Below the pieces are notes generated by a model. It worked only from the letters and a program-made list of their open reading frames with translations. It was not told the origin of the DNA and did no database searches. Source: Bryobacteraceae bacterium (GTDB lineage: Bacteria > Acidobacteriota > Terriglobia > Bryobacterales > Bryobacteraceae). Taken from it: 64,000 bases of DNA. Both the position numbers and the translations under genes were made by a program. This document shows positions 49,548-57,858 of the stretch, one piece after another; the stretch's first letter is position 1; each line of letters begins with the position of its first letter. The DNA is taken from contig JAHDVK010000003.1 in the NCBI GenBank assembly GCA_023384675.1, forward strand, positions 124,001-188,000, read 5' to 3'.

Positions 49548-51125
49548 CTACACGGTCAGGAGCAGGTGGTCGGGGCAGCCGCGGTGAATGTTGTTTTCGA
49601 TCGTGTCGAGCAGGCTGAAGCCATGCTGCGCCAGAAACGGCAGGACCGAATAGTAGCGCTCCTGCAACACGTGCTCCGGAAACACGAGATTGCTGAGATG
49701 CGCGGCGCTTTCGCTCACCACGGTGTCGCGCCGCAACGCCTCGCGCGCGGCTTTGCGGCGGTTCTTCTCGACCTGATAGAGGATCTTCGCCTTGCTCTTC
49801 GACATGGCGGCGCCGAGCGTGGGATCGAAGCCGGCGAGTTCGCCTTCCAGCCGGTCGAGCACGGCGCGGATCTCGGACTGAGCCTGTTCAAACGTCAACT
49901 GGAGCGATGAGGGCACCAGGTCCGCAGCGATGCGTTCTTTCAGCGGTTCAAGGCCGTGGAAACAGCCGGGCAGCGTCACGCCATGGCGGTCCATCAGCGA
50001 GTGCGCTCGCTCGTCCAGCAGCGTGAAGCCCGACCGGGGTACCGCTACCGGCATGCGGCCCAGCAAAGCCTGGTAAAGAACCTGAGACTGCGCAAGATAC
50101 GCCAATTCCGCGGGCCCGCCGACATAGGCCACGGTCGGCAGCAGATAGTCCTGCATCACCGGCCGCAGCAATGCGTTCGGCGAAAGCAATTCCGGTGTCC
50201 CGGCGAGTTCGGCGGCGCTCAGCCTGCGAGTCTCATGAAAGTAGTCCGTCCCATTGCGACGCAGATGCAGCCGGCGCCCGTTCTCGAGCCTGAAGAAAAG
50301 CGACGTTTGCGCTTCGAACAGAACCTGCGCGTGATAGCCGGCCTCCTTCAACTCCTTGCCACGGGCCTGGATCGCGTCCGATAGCTCGGGGGCGCGCTCG
50401 AAGGCGGCACGCAGCAGCGGCGCGGCCAGGCTGCGAATCTCGGGCTGCAATGGATCGATGAAGACCACGCCCGAACCGGCCAGCAGCCGCGACATCAGCA
50501 GCCGGAAGGCTTCGCCCAGCGTGCGGCCCGGGCGGTAACAGCCCGCCACGAGTTCCAGCACCTCATCGGCATACAGCAGCCCCTGAAGCGCAGCGCGCAG
50601 TTCCTCCAGGGGAACCTCGACAATCTCCATGCCGCCCACCGGCTGTCCCGCCGCGCCGCGCGCGCGCATTTGCAGCCGCAGCGGGCGGTGGCGGCTGTCA
50701 TAGACGTGGCAGTGGTCCACTTCGTCGAAATCGTGATCCTCGGTGGCCAGCCAGAAGACCGGCACGGCGCGGATGCCTTCTTCGCTCAACTGGCGCGCCA
50801 GCCGGGCGGCGGTGAGCGCCTTGTAGATGGAGTAAACCGGACCGGAAAACAGGCCCACCTGCTGCCCCGTGACCACCGCAACCGTATCGGGCAGTTCCAA
50901 CTGGTCGAGCGAGGTGCTTTCGCCATTGATCTTGCGCAGCGCCGACACTAGCCTTTGGCGGCGGTCGTCCGGCGTTTGAATGTGGGTTGCCGCCTCCCGC
51001 AGCGCTTGCGGATCATGCGGGTTATGCCCGTAAAACCCCGCCACGCGCGGAAAATGGTAGAGGTAATCGGCAAAGAGCGAACTCGTGCCGGGCAGTTCCG
51101 TGTGCGGAAGACAGATGCTCTTCAT
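49548..51125 (-). CDS. bshC: Bacillithiol biosynthesis cysteine-adding enzyme BshC
   Basis: Proposed last step of bacillithiol synthesis, adding cysteine to GlcN-malate. I use the ATG at 51123-51125 (MKSICLPHTELPGTSS), 525 residues, close to the family length. Conserved blocks are VVTGQQVGLFSGPVYSIYKA, VFWLATEDHDFDEVDH, YVGGPAELAYLAQ and the late coiled region. Neither bshA nor bshB lies in the window. BshC in a diderm supports an acidobacterial origin, where bacillithiol use is known in some lineages. It is divergent from the frataxin gene with 90 bases between. Confidence 0.93.
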   Translation of the reverse strand: MKSICLPHTELPGTSSLFADYLYHFPRVAGFYGHNPHDPQALREAATHIQTPDDRRQRLVSALRKINGESTSLDQLELPDTVAVVTGQQVGLFSGPVYSIYKALTAARLARQLSEEGIRAVPVFWLATEDHDFDEVDHCHVYDSRHRPLRLQMRARGAAGQPVGGMEIVEVPLEELRAALQGLLYADEVLELVAGCYRPGRTLGEAFRLLMSRLLAGSGVVFIDPLQPEIRSLAAPLLRAAFERAPELSDAIQARGKELKEAGYHAQVLFEAQTSLFFRLENGRRLHLRRNGTDYFHETRRLSAAELAGTPELLSPNALLRPVMQDYLLPTVAYVGGPAELAYLAQSQVLYQALLGRMPVAVPRSGFTLLDERAHSLMDRHGVTLPGCFHGLEPLKERIAADLVPSSLQLTFEQAQSEIRAVLDRLEGELAGFDPTLGAAMSKSKAKILYQVEKNRRKAAREALRRDTVVSESAAHLSNLVFPEHVLQERYYSVLPFLAQHGFSLLDTIENNIHRGCPDHLLLTV

Positions 51126-51215
51126 GCGGTAAAGATCAGCCCCGGTTCCTTCTCTAGAGGGTAGCAGACGCATCCCGGCGGGCGGATGCGCCATCTATTA
51201 GACTGAGCAACAGGC

Positions 51216-51539
51216 ATGGAAGAAGCGGAATTTCATCAACGCGCCGGCGATGCGCTGCAATCTCTTTACAATCGTCTCGCCGAGGCCGCCGACAACTTCG
51301 ACTTCGACGTGGAAATGAACGAGGGCGCGCTGCGCGTGGATTTCGAGGACCCGCCCGACCGCTTCGTGGTCAGCCCCAACGCGCCCGTCCGGCAGATCTG
51401 GGTCTCCGCGCACGTCCAGAGCTTCAAACTCGGCTGGGATGCGGCGCGGGAAGCGTTCGTGCTGCCCGCCACGGACCAAACGCTCGATGAACTGATGGCC
51501 GCGGCCGTCCGCAAGCACATCCCCGAATTTGCGTTCTAA
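51216..51539 (+). CDS. cyaY: Frataxin-like iron donor protein CyaY
   Basis: A 107-residue frataxin family protein that binds iron through acidic residues on helix 1 (EAEFHQRAGDALQSL, later EAADNFDFD) and supports Fe-S cluster assembly. The beta-sheet block VVSPNAPVRQIWVSAHVQS is diagnostic. The length is normal. It is divergent from bshC, and hemW, a radical-SAM enzyme with an Fe-S cluster, starts at the very next base, which fits an iron-sulfur role. Confidence 0.9.
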   Translation: MEEAEFHQRAGDALQSLYNRLAEAADNFDFDVEMNEGALRVDFEDPPDRFVVSPNAPVRQIWVSAHVQSFKLGWDAAREAFVLPATDQTLDELMAAAVRKHIPEFAF

Positions 51540-52634
51540 GTGGCTGGAATCTACATTTCGTGGCCGTTTTGCGCGCAAAAGTGCACCTACTGCAACTTCG
51601 CCTCGGGCGTGCTGCCGCGCGAACTCGAAGCGAGTTATCTGGCTGCTCTGACGGCCGAGATCGCCGCCGTTCACTGGCCGTGGCGGCCCGAAACCGTGTA
51701 CCTGGGCGGCGGCACGCCCTCCACGCTCGACCCCGCGCTGCTTACGGATCTCCTCGCCACCCTCCCTGGGCAACCCTGGACCGAGGCCACCATCGAAGCC
51801 GCACCCGGCTCTCTGACCGCGGGGGGCGTCGCCGCCTGGAAAGCCGCTGGATTGAACCGCGTTTCGCTCGGCGTGCAGTCCTTTGTGGACGCGGAACTCC
51901 GCCGCACCGGACGCAAGCACACCGCGGCCACCGTGGAATCTGACGTCGCGCTGCTGCGCGCAACCGGCATCGAAAACATCTCGGTGGACCTGATCGCCGG
52001 CCTTCCCGGACAGACCGCCGAAGGCTGGCTCGAATCCCTCGCCTGGGTCCGCCGCCTCGATGTGCCGCACGTCTCGGTGTACATGCTCGAAGTGGATGAG
52101 GACTCGCGTCTTGGGCGCGAAATACTGCTCGGCGGCGTCCGCTACGGCGCCGCCGGCGTACCCGGCGAAGCCGAAATCATCCGCTTCTATGAACAGGCCG
52201 CCGCGGACCTCGGCCTCCCCCGCTATGAGATCTCCAACTTCGCGCGGCCCGGTTTCGAATCGCTCCACAACCTGAAATACTGGCGCCGCGAGCCTTACCT
52301 CGGCTTCGGAGCGGACGCGCATTCCTTCGACGGCCGCCTCCGCTGGCAGAATGCCGAAACCGCCGCTGAGTACGTGGCGCGCCGGCAGCGCGGCGAAAGT
52401 GTGCGGGTGGAGCAGACCGGAGCCTTCGAACACGAGGAGCGCTGGTTCGTCGGCCTGCGCCTCGCCGAAGGCGTCGCGCCCGTCGGCGACGATTGGGTGC
52501 GCCATGGAGCGGCACTGAACCGCTTCCTCGCCGATGGCCTGCTTGAACGCGCGGGCGAGCGCCTGCGCCTGACGCCGCGCGGCATTCTGTTGTCCAATGA
52601 AGTGTTCGCAGAATTTCTCGCTCCATGCCCTTGA
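51540..52634 (+). CDS. hemW: Radical SAM haem chaperone-like protein HemW
   Basis: A 364-residue HemW/HemN-like radical SAM enzyme. The 4Fe-4S motif is Cys11, Cys15 and Cys18 in CAQKCTYC (CX3CX2C), followed by the family blocks YLGGGTPSTL and SLGVQSFVDAELRRTGR. HemW binds haem and is thought to deliver it to respiratory cytochromes; true HemN activity is less likely because the longer N-terminal HemN region is missing. The start is a GTG immediately after the frataxin stop. It overlaps ltaE by 10 bases. Confidence 0.92.
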   Translation: MAGIYISWPFCAQKCTYCNFASGVLPRELEASYLAALTAEIAAVHWPWRPETVYLGGGTPSTLDPALLTDLLATLPGQPWTEATIEAAPGSLTAGGVAAWKAAGLNRVSLGVQSFVDAELRRTGRKHTAATVESDVALLRATGIENISVDLIAGLPGQTAEGWLESLAWVRRLDVPHVSVYMLEVDEDSRLGREILLGGVRYGAAGVPGEAEIIRFYEQAAADLGLPRYEISNFARPGFESLHNLKYWRREPYLGFGADAHSFDGRLRWQNAETAAEYVARRQRGESVRVEQTGAFEHEERWFVGLRLAEGVAPVGDDWVRHGAALNRFLADGLLERAGERLRLTPRGILLSNEVFAEFLAPCP

Positions 52635-53659
52635 TTGACCTCCGCTCCGATACCGTTACCAAACCCACCGCCGCCATGCGCCAGGCCATGTTCGAGGCCG
52701 AAGTCGGCGACGACGTTTATCAGGAAGACCCCACCGTCAACCGCCTCGAAACCCGCGCCGCCGAAATCCTGGGCAAGGAAGCCGCGCTCTTCGTGCCCAC
52801 CGGCACCATGGGCAACACCATCGGCATCAAACTCCTCACGCGGCACGGCCAGGAAGTGATCGCCGAGGCGCGCGGCCACCTGCTCAACTACGAACTTTCG
52901 ATGGCTGCCTGGTTCTCGGGCTGCCTCATCCGCCCGGCCGCTGCCGCGGACGGCATCCTCACCTGGGACATGATCGAGCCGCTCGTCCGGCCGCGCGGCC
53001 CCCACTGGGCCGCCACTGGCTGCATTGAACTCGAAAACACGCATAACATGGCCGGTGGAACTGTGTATCCGCAGCAAAGTTTCGACGAAATTTGCGACCG
53101 CGCGCACGAACGCGGCCTCGGCGTTCATCTCGATGGCGCGCGCATGTTCAACGCTGCCGCCGCGCTCGGCCGCCCCGTGAGCGAACTCTGCGCGAAGGCC
53201 GATACCGTCATGGTCTGCCTCTCGAAGGGCCTCGGCGCGCCCGTGGGATCGATGCTCGCCGGACCCGCTGCGCTGATGGACGAAGGGCGCCTCTATCGTA
53301 AACGCCTCGGTGGCGGCATGCGCCAGGCGGGTATCCTCGCCGCCGCCGGTCTGATCGCCATCGAACAGATGCCTGCGCGCCTGGCCGAAGACCACGCCAA
53401 CGCCCGCTTCCTCGCCGAAGGCCTGGCCGCGCTGCCCGGCGTGCTTGTGCTGAACCCCGAACCCGCCACCAACATCGTGGTTTTCGAGGCCCCCGAGCCC
53501 GCCCGCCTGAGCGCCGCACTGAAGGATCGCGGCGTCCTCATCAACCCCATTTCGACTACGGCGCTGCGCGCCGTCACCCACTACGACGTCACGCGCGGGG
53601 ACTGCGCCCAAGCCCTCGCGGCCCTCACGGAGATCCTCACGCCATGCCCTTCACACTAG
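52625..53659 (+). CDS. ltaE: Low-specificity L-threonine aldolase
   Basis: PLP enzyme that splits threonine or allothreonine into glycine and acetaldehyde. It has 344 residues. The N-terminus MPLIDLRSDTVTKPT is a family signature, and the PLP-binding Lys is Lys201 in VCLSKGLGAPVGS. ENTHNMAGGTVYP and VHLDGARMFNAAAA are also present. It overlaps hemW by 10 bases and the SDR gene by 16, so translation is coupled in this run. Confidence 0.94.
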   Translation: MPLIDLRSDTVTKPTAAMRQAMFEAEVGDDVYQEDPTVNRLETRAAEILGKEAALFVPTGTMGNTIGIKLLTRHGQEVIAEARGHLLNYELSMAAWFSGCLIRPAAAADGILTWDMIEPLVRPRGPHWAATGCIELENTHNMAGGTVYPQQSFDEICDRAHERGLGVHLDGARMFNAAAALGRPVSELCAKADTVMVCLSKGLGAPVGSMLAGPAALMDEGRLYRKRLGGGMRQAGILAAAGLIAIEQMPARLAEDHANARFLAEGLAALPGVLVLNPEPATNIVVFEAPEPARLSAALKDRGVLINPISTTALRAVTHYDVTRGDCAQALAALTEILTPCPSH

Positions 53660-54462
53660 ACGGAAAGGTTGCCCTGGTTACCGGCGCGGGCCGCGGCATC
53701 GGCCGCGCCATCGCCGTTGCACTCGCTGCCGCGGGCGCCCGCGTGATGGTGAACGACCTCGATGCGGACGTGCTCAACGAAACCGCCGCGCTCGTTCCCG
53801 GCAGCGCCGCGCTTGCCGGCGATCTCACCGATCCGGCGTTTCCCCAGAAACTCGTGGATGCCGCCATCGCCGAGTTCGGCGCCCTCGACATCCTCGTCAA
53901 TAACGCAGGCTATACCTGGGACAACGTGATCCAGAAAATGTCCGACGAGCAGTTTCAGGCCATGCTCGACATCCACGCCGTCGCCCCGTTCCGCTTACTG
54001 CGCGCATATTCAGGCTGGCTGCGCGAGACCGCGAAACGCGAAAAAGCCGAACGCCGCCGCGTGATGCGCAAGGTCGTCAACATCACCTCCATCGCCGGCA
54101 CCGACGGCAACGCGGGCCAGGCCGCCTACTCCTCCGGCAAGTCCGCCGTCATTGGATTCACGAAGACGATGGCCAAGGAATGGGGCCGCTACAACGTGAA
54201 CGTGAACGCCGTCGGCTTCGGCATCATCGAAACCCGCCTCACCCAAGTCATGGGCCCCGAAGGCGCCTTCATCGAAGTGAAGGGCCGCAGGATCGCCGCG
54301 GGCATCCAGCCTCAAGTCATGGACGTCATCAAAAACGTCTGCCCCCTCGGCCGCCCCGGCACTCCCGAGGAAGCCGCCGGCGCGGTCCTGTTCTTTTGCT
54401 CCCCGCTGTCTGATTACGTCACCGGCGAAGTGCTCATCTGCGGCGGGGGAATGCACTTTTAG
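53644..54462 (+). CDS. Short-chain dehydrogenase/reductase (FabG-like)
   Basis: A 272-residue NAD(P)-dependent SDR. The cofactor motif TGAGRGIG is at about residues 13-20, LVNNAG follows near residue 84, and the catalytic Tyr and Lys are in AYSSGKSAVIG (about 160-170). The C-terminal YVTGEVLICGGGMHF is like 3-oxoacyl-ACP reductases, but the substrate is not fixed by these motifs. A Lys/Arg-rich insert (ETAKREKAERRRVMRK, about 125-140) precedes the active site. It ends 6 bases before the convergent vapC gene. Confidence 0.9.
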   Translation: MPFTLDGKVALVTGAGRGIGRAIAVALAAAGARVMVNDLDADVLNETAALVPGSAALAGDLTDPAFPQKLVDAAIAEFGALDILVNNAGYTWDNVIQKMSDEQFQAMLDIHAVAPFRLLRAYSGWLRETAKREKAERRRVMRKVVNITSIAGTDGNAGQAAYSSGKSAVIGFTKTMAKEWGRYNVNVNAVGFGIIETRLTQVMGPEGAFIEVKGRRIAAGIQPQVMDVIKNVCPLGRPGTPEEAAGAVLFFCSPLSDYVTGEVLICGGGMHF

Positions 54463-54468
54463 CGGCGC

Positions 54469-54849
54469 CTAGAATCCCCACAGCGCCAGCTGCGTATGCT
54501 TGGCAAACGGCAGGAACCCCTTGCCCCGCGACATCAGGATCAATCCATGGTCCAGGCAGTACTGGGCAATCAATGTGTCCATCAACTTTGGCTGCAGCCC
54601 TTTCATGCGCAATTCCGCGCGGAGTTTCCCCGCTCGCTGCCAATGGTCTCCCGGTACGGGACGCTGCGGCACATCGAGCAGCGTGCGCTCAGCGGCGGGA
54701 GGCAAAGCGGGAAAACTCAGAAGCTCGGCCAGCACCACGGGCGCCATTAGGATTGCACGCTCCTGAATTGCCAGGGTAAGCGCCCGGACATCGTTCGCAT
54801 CTTCCCCGGCAAAGAAGGCGATCCAGCAATTCGTGTCAGCGCAAAGCAA
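54469..54849 (-). CDS. vapC: VapC-type PIN-domain toxin with altered fourth acidic site
   Basis: A 126-residue PIN-domain protein; such toxins cut specific RNAs with a Mg-binding acidic cluster. Asp5 (CADTN), Glu42 (LAELLS) and Asp91 (LMDTLIA) fit the family. At the last position the usual TRDxDF motif reads SRGKGF (107-112), so the expected acidic residues are replaced by glycines. Activity may be weaker or the site may be built differently. It overlaps the antitoxin gene by 14 bases, as is normal for vapBC. Confidence 0.88.
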   Translation of the reverse strand: MLCADTNCWIAFFAGEDANDVRALTLAIQERAILMAPVVLAELLSFPALPPAAERTLLDVPQRPVPGDHWQRAGKLRAELRMKGLQPKLMDTLIAQYCLDHGLILMSRGKGFLPFAKHTQLALWGF

Positions 54850-55075
54850 TCTCGCGGTCCTCGCGCAAGCGGTCCAAGTCCAAGTCGATCTTCAATTTGC
54901 CTTTCAACGCAAGCAGCCGCTCATACACATCCGACCGCGCCGTCTGCTCCAGGCTCTCGCGCACGGTCGGCGTCAGGCCCTTGCCCGTCACCTTCATCGC
55001 CCGCTCGATCAGGTCCGCCGGCAGCATCATCGTCACCTTCCGCATCTTTGGCGCTTCCGGTTTCTTCTTCCTCAT
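54836..55075 (-). CDS. vapB: VapB-like antitoxin
   Basis: A 79-residue antitoxin. Residues about 11-45 (MRKVTMMLPADLIERAM onward) form a ribbon-helix-helix DNA-binding region, and the acidic tail (LDLDRLREDREIALR) should wrap the toxin. It lies upstream of vapC with a 14-base overlap. Two palindromic CCGTACGG boxes just before its start suggest autoregulation by the VapBC complex. Confidence 0.85.
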   Translation of the reverse strand: MRKKKPEAPKMRKVTMMLPADLIERAMKVTGKGLTPTVRESLEQTARSDVYERLLALKGKLKIDLDLDRLREDREIALR

Positions 55076-55087
55076 GACTTCATCGTA

Positions 55088-55115
55088 CCGTACGGCATAC
55101 CGTACGGCTATACGG
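55088..55115 (-). promoter_or_regulatory. Repeated palindrome CCGTACGG, probable VapB operator
   Basis: Two perfect 8-base palindromes at 55088-55095 and 55100-55107, on a 12-base pitch, with a degenerate TATACGG half-copy ending at 55115. They lie 13 bases upstream of the vapB start, where a toxin-antitoxin operator is expected. Binding by VapB is inferred. Confidence 0.6.
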
Positions 55116-55126
55116 CATTCCCGCCC

Positions 55127-57784
55127 CTACCACAACCACGCGATATTGAACCGGAAATTCCGTCCTTCGTTCAACGTGTTCGTGATCGCGCCGAAATTGG
55201 GGTCGGTCATATTCGCTCCGGGCTCGGCGAACTGCGGGGTATTCAGAAAATTCACCGAATCGGCCCGGAACTGCAGCCTCGAGTCGCCCTTCAGAATCCA
55301 TTGCCGCATCAGCCCCGCATTCACGTTGTAGATGCCGCCCCGGCGGAAAGTATAGCGGCCCAGATTACCGCTCGGCGCGTCCGGCCGCACGAACGCAAAC
55401 GCGCTCCGCGGAAGCCGCGCCCGCGAAGTATCCGGGTTGCCGAGGGTGCGCCCCAGAATCGAGGGTTCCAGAATGTCCGGACGGTCGCCGCCGATGCCGT
55501 CCACATTGCCGAAGCCCGGCGCGTCGGACCCCGTGCCCACCGTGAACGGCGTGCCTGACTTCAGCAGCACCACGCTCGAAGCCGTCCATCCGCCGAACAG
55601 CGCGCGCACAGCCGGCGGCGCGCGCCGCAGCGCGGGCAACTCGGCATTCAGCCGCGACAGGAAAGCATGCGGCTGATCGAAGCGGCTCAACGCGCGCAGG
55701 TCCACATGCACGCCCTCCTCCGTCTGCGAGGCATTCCGGAACGAATCGACGTCATAGGCGGTGTTGGTGTAGTCGCCGCCCAGGTCCTGCGCCTTGCTCA
55801 GCCAGTAGCTCGCCTCCAGATTGATGCCGCGCCAGCGCGATGTCGTCACCGAGATGCGCCCCGCGTCGTACCAAGCCTTCGAGCCGTTCACCAGCCTGCG
55901 CATGTCGAGGAACTCGGAACTCGGACGAACATCGTTAATCAGCGCCGTAGTGCGCTCCTCGCCTGGCTCCCAGCGCGCGCGGTTGAAGTACCAGTGCGCC
56001 AGCATCTTCACGCCGCGGCTGCCTACATAGCCGGCGCGGATCGTCCAACCCCGCGCCGGCGAAATCTCCCAAACCCCGCTGAACTGCCCCACATAGGGCG
56101 ATACCAGGTCCGGCGTGAAATCGTACAAAACCCCGCGCGGCGTCCCCACGATCGAACCCAGCGGATCGAGAATGTCGGGGTCGTTCACAATGTTCTTGAT
56201 GTTTAGCGGCTGGTTGAACCGCGACTGCTGATAGCTCGCCGGAAAGATCTCGCCGAACTGAATCGCGCCGCCCGCGCGGAACACGCCCCACCCCTCCGGC
56301 AGGCGGATGGCCATGCCGAGCGTCGGCCCCACGTTGTTCCAGTCCGACCGGTAGGGCAGCACAGTGAAATTGTTCACTTCCGTCGGAACCGTCGACATGC
56401 GCCAGCGCACGCCATAGTCCAGCGTGAAGCGCGGATTCACCTGCCAGCGGTCCCCCGCATACCCGGCGAGGTCCCAGTTGCGGAACCCCCGGTGGATCAG
56501 GCCCAGCGAACGCCAGTAGGTGGTGGCCAGCCCGTGACGCAGCGCTTCAATCGCGTCGAGCCCGAAGTTGTTCCGGAAAGCCCACGTGCCGAAATCGTTG
56601 TGGTTATCCGAGTCGCGGCCGTTTAACTGCCGCCGCATCACATCCATGCCCAACCGCCATTCATGCCGCCCGCTCGTCCGCCGGTAGCGCACCCCGTTGC
56701 GGAATTCGTTCTGCGCCCGGTCCACCGGCAGCATCGTCGAGCCGTTGATCGACGTCAGCGCGCCGCCGCCGATGAACACATGCGGCCCCGGATTGTTCGG
56801 CTCCAGCACCAGCAGGCTGCGCACGCGGTCGAAGCCCGTGGTCAATTCCAGCACGCCCGATCCGCCGGTTTCGCGAATCCAGGTCAGCCGCGCGCGGTGC
56901 GCCCGCGTTGTTGTGTCCGGGTTCTGTCCCCGGATCAACTGAAACGCCCGCACCTGCTGCATGGTGAGCTGATAGTCGGCCACCAGGCGGCCCAGCCCTG
57001 CGCCCAGTTGCTGATCCAGCCGCGTCCTTGCGAAATCGCTGTTGATGATCTGCGGTGCGTTGGTGTTCAGCATGCGTTTGTCGATATCCGTCCGGTTGGG
57101 CAGTACCTTCGGATAGGCGTCCAGGATGCGTTGAACGAAAGCACGAGCCTGCGGATCGGTGACCAGCGGCGTACGCTCATCCGGCAGTGGAATCAACACG
57201 TTGCCATTCACCTGGCCGCGGATCTTGCGTTGTGTCCCTTCGCCCTCCCAGCGCGCGCCCCGCCACAGCGGAGCCTGCAAAAGAAAGCCGTAATCGTTCT
57301 CGCGCGCGGGCTGCACCTCGCCCACCTGAAAGAACGTCCGCGCCGTAGTCACACTGTTCAGATGACCCCAGAAGACGCGCCCGTGGATGCCGCTGCCGGG
57401 CACCGGCGCGCTGTGCAGAACGGCCGTCGGCGTTTCTCCGAACTCCGCGCCAAAATAGTTGCGCGACTGGTCGAACTCCGTCACCGGCGTCGCCGTGATG
57501 CCGATGCGAATGTTCAACTCCTTCTGCGCGTTGTTATCTACCAGATTGAATTGGACATTCTCGTTGCGGCGGCTTTCCCCGGACTTCGTATCGGCCGCGC
57601 CCAGCAGGTTGAGCTGCGTGCGCTGCGCCGTCACCTTTTCTTCGGCGGCGCGCGTGGCGTCCGGCGCCGGCTCCTCCTCGCGTGACGTGGTTTTGACGGC
57701 CCCTTCCGGTTCGGGCGGGGACTGCGCCAGCAGGAGGCAAACAAGTGAAATCGCGGAGGCTGTGAGCAAGTTCCAGTTTAGCAA
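55127..57784 (-). CDS. TonB-dependent receptor-like outer-membrane barrel protein (acidobacterial Oar-like)
   Basis: A secreted 885-residue protein with a signal peptide (WNLLTASAISLVCLLLAQS) and many alternating beta strands ending in an aromatic residue (RFNIAWLW). The C-terminal block with LQFRADSVNFLNTPQF and the ESRRNENVQFNLVDNN motif near residue 70 are typical of the large acidobacterial Oar-type TonB-receptor family, whose usual length is over 1000. The N-terminal carboxypeptidase-like domain seen in many relatives is missing and the plug looks short. Its cargo is unknown; oligosaccharide uptake would suit the GH36 gene next to it. The start is a TTG (57782-57784) just after GAGAGGTGA. 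Confidence 0.8.
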   Translation of the reverse strand: MLNWNLLTASAISLVCLLLAQSPPEPEGAVKTTSREEEPAPDATRAAEEKVTAQRTQLNLLGAADTKSGESRRNENVQFNLVDNNAQKELNIRIGITATPVTEFDQSRNYFGAEFGETPTAVLHSAPVPGSGIHGRVFWGHLNSVTTARTFFQVGEVQPARENDYGFLLQAPLWRGARWEGEGTQRKIRGQVNGNVLIPLPDERTPLVTDPQARAFVQRILDAYPKVLPNRTDIDKRMLNTNAPQIINSDFARTRLDQQLGAGLGRLVADYQLTMQQVRAFQLIRGQNPDTTTRAHRARLTWIRETGGSGVLELTTGFDRVRSLLVLEPNNPGPHVFIGGGALTSINGSTMLPVDRAQNEFRNGVRYRRTSGRHEWRLGMDVMRRQLNGRDSDNHNDFGTWAFRNNFGLDAIEALRHGLATTYWRSLGLIHRGFRNWDLAGYAGDRWQVNPRFTLDYGVRWRMSTVPTEVNNFTVLPYRSDWNNVGPTLGMAIRLPEGWGVFRAGGAIQFGEIFPASYQQSRFNQPLNIKNIVNDPDILDPLGSIVGTPRGVLYDFTPDLVSPYVGQFSGVWEISPARGWTIRAGYVGSRGVKMLAHWYFNRARWEPGEERTTALINDVRPSSEFLDMRRLVNGSKAWYDAGRISVTTSRWRGINLEASYWLSKAQDLGGDYTNTAYDVDSFRNASQTEEGVHVDLRALSRFDQPHAFLSRLNAELPALRRAPPAVRALFGGWTASSVVLLKSGTPFTVGTGSDAPGFGNVDGIGGDRPDILEPSILGRTLGNPDTSRARLPRSAFAFVRPDAPSGNLGRYTFRRGGIYNVNAGLMRQWILKGDSRLQFRADSVNFLNTPQFAEPGANMTDPNFGAITNTLNEGRNFRFNIAWLW

Positions 57785-57858
57785 TCACCTCTCTTTCGCC
57801 TATCTTTACTAAACAGGCGTAATCGAAGACCGCGAGATCGCGTCTGCACGGTTAGCAC

